Assembly (NCBI RefSeq): GCF_019931215.1
Contig: NZ_JAIOUB010000001.1
Coordinates: forward strand, 310,001 to 374,000
Source of the DNA: Alcanivorax limicola
GTDB taxonomy: Bacteria; Pseudomonadota; Gammaproteobacteria; Pseudomonadales; Alcanivoracaceae
Direction of reading: 5' to 3'
Length of the DNA stretch: 64,000 nucleotides
Shown: piece by piece, positions 63,726 through 64,000 of the stretch
Layout of the letters: each line of letters starts with the position of its first letter
Numbering within the stretch: position 1 is the first letter of the stretch
The notes under the pieces: model-generated
The model's database searches: none
Seen by the model: only the letters and a program-made list of their open reading frames with translations
What the model was told of the DNA's origin: nothing
Translations under genes and position numbers: made by a program

Positions 63726-64000
63726 GTGGTCACGAGTCAGGATCTGCCATTTGATCTGTCACTGTCGGAGGAGCAGCGCATCGGTCGCGAGAGCATGCGC
63801 CGTTACGCAGAGCGACAGCTGCGCGCCATTGCCCGCGATGCCGATGAGGCCGGGGCTGCACCGGAGGGCTTTTATCAGGGCACCACAGAGCTGGGCCTGT
63901 CGCTGATGCCGATCCCGGAGGCGTTTGGCGGAGCCGGTATGCCGCGCTCGCCGGTGAGTAACGCGCTGAATGCGGAAGACCTGGGCAGCGGCGACATTTC
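63726..64000 (+). CDS. Acyl-CoA dehydrogenase, N-terminal part (3' end outside window)
   Basis: Open frame running off the window with 91 complete codons. A GTG start at 63726 follows AGGAG by eight bases; the ATG at 63719 is in a frame that soon stops. The translation (VVTSQDLPFDLSLSEEQRIG, then MRRYAERQLRAIARDADEAG, TELGLSLMPIPEAFGGAGMP, NALNAEDLGSGDI) matches the N-terminal helical domain of acyl-CoA dehydrogenases, with LSEEQ...R...ELGL..IPE.FGG as the guide. It would feed electrons to the ETF system at 1.3-5.1 kb, which carries the same operator. Chain-length preference cannot be judged from this part. Confidence 0.85.
   Translation, partial: MVTSQDLPFDLSLSEEQRIGRESMRRYAERQLRAIARDADEAGAAPEGFYQGTTELGLSLMPIPEAFGGAGMPRSPVSNALNAEDLGSGDI

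Overview
The window is GC-rich, gene-dense chromosome from a heterotrophic, probably marine gammaproteobacterium. The gene mix (ETF system, leucine/isovalerate catabolism, a phasin, several GMC oxidoreductases, PsrA-like and LiuR-like operators, NtrC/sigma-54-type nitrate assimilation) suggests an Alcanivorax-like organism. That placement is inference from gene content, not a search result. No phage, IS element, CRISPR array, rRNA or tRNA was recognised.

Layout. 1-1.3 kb: tail of an M50-like membrane protease, then two palindromic intergenic repeats. 1.3-5.1 kb: ETF-ubiquinone oxidoreductase divergent from etfBA around a PsrA-like palindrome. 5.2-6.6 kb: NfeD and SPFH (QmcA-like) pair. 6.8-11.4 kb: two tandem Tat-small-subunit/GMC-dehydrogenase pairs whose large subunits carry a C-x5-C-x3-C motif. 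11.4-19.5 kb: liuR-A-B-C-D operon ending in acetoacetyl-CoA synthetase, with no HMG-CoA lyase. 19.6-23.1 kb: hybrid histidine kinase, short dehydrogenase and RraA. 23.1-28.0 kb: DUF805 protein and a four-gene operon for exported proteins (DUF4331, small lipoprotein, alpha/beta-hydrolase lipoprotein, EF-hand protein). 28.5-35.6 kb: malate dehydrogenase, a geranylgeranyl-reductase-like flavoprotein, AraC regulator, phasin, type-B carboxylesterase, BolA, TrhO.

35.6-57.1 kb is a nitrate assimilation island: a NIT-ANTAR (NasR-like) antiterminator, two divergent nitrate-type ABC importers, a NarK transporter co-transcribed with a PP2C phosphatase/Ser-Thr kinase fusion, nirBD, a flavoprotein, the molybdenum nitrate reductase, uroporphyrinogen-III methyltransferase and an outer-membrane channel. 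Its non-coding DNA is the most striking part. Three transcription units (both ABC operons and nirBD-nas) each have, in order, a GG-N10-GC sigma-54 promoter, a hairpin with a six-base loop having A at position 1 and G at position 4, and an intrinsic terminator just before the first gene. This is the layout expected for ANTAR antitermination. The narK unit has the promoter and hairpin but no visible terminator. NtrC-like sites lie between each divergent promoter pair. Together they suggest a two-input switch: nitrogen limitation through NtrC/sigma-54, and nitrate through the NasR-like protein.

57-64 kb: a third GMC oxidoreductase, a repeat-containing hypothetical protein, an exported DUF2914-like protein, an AI-2E-family permease, a UPF0149 protein, a diguanylate cyclase, and the start of an acyl-CoA dehydrogenase behind a second copy of the PsrA-like palindrome.
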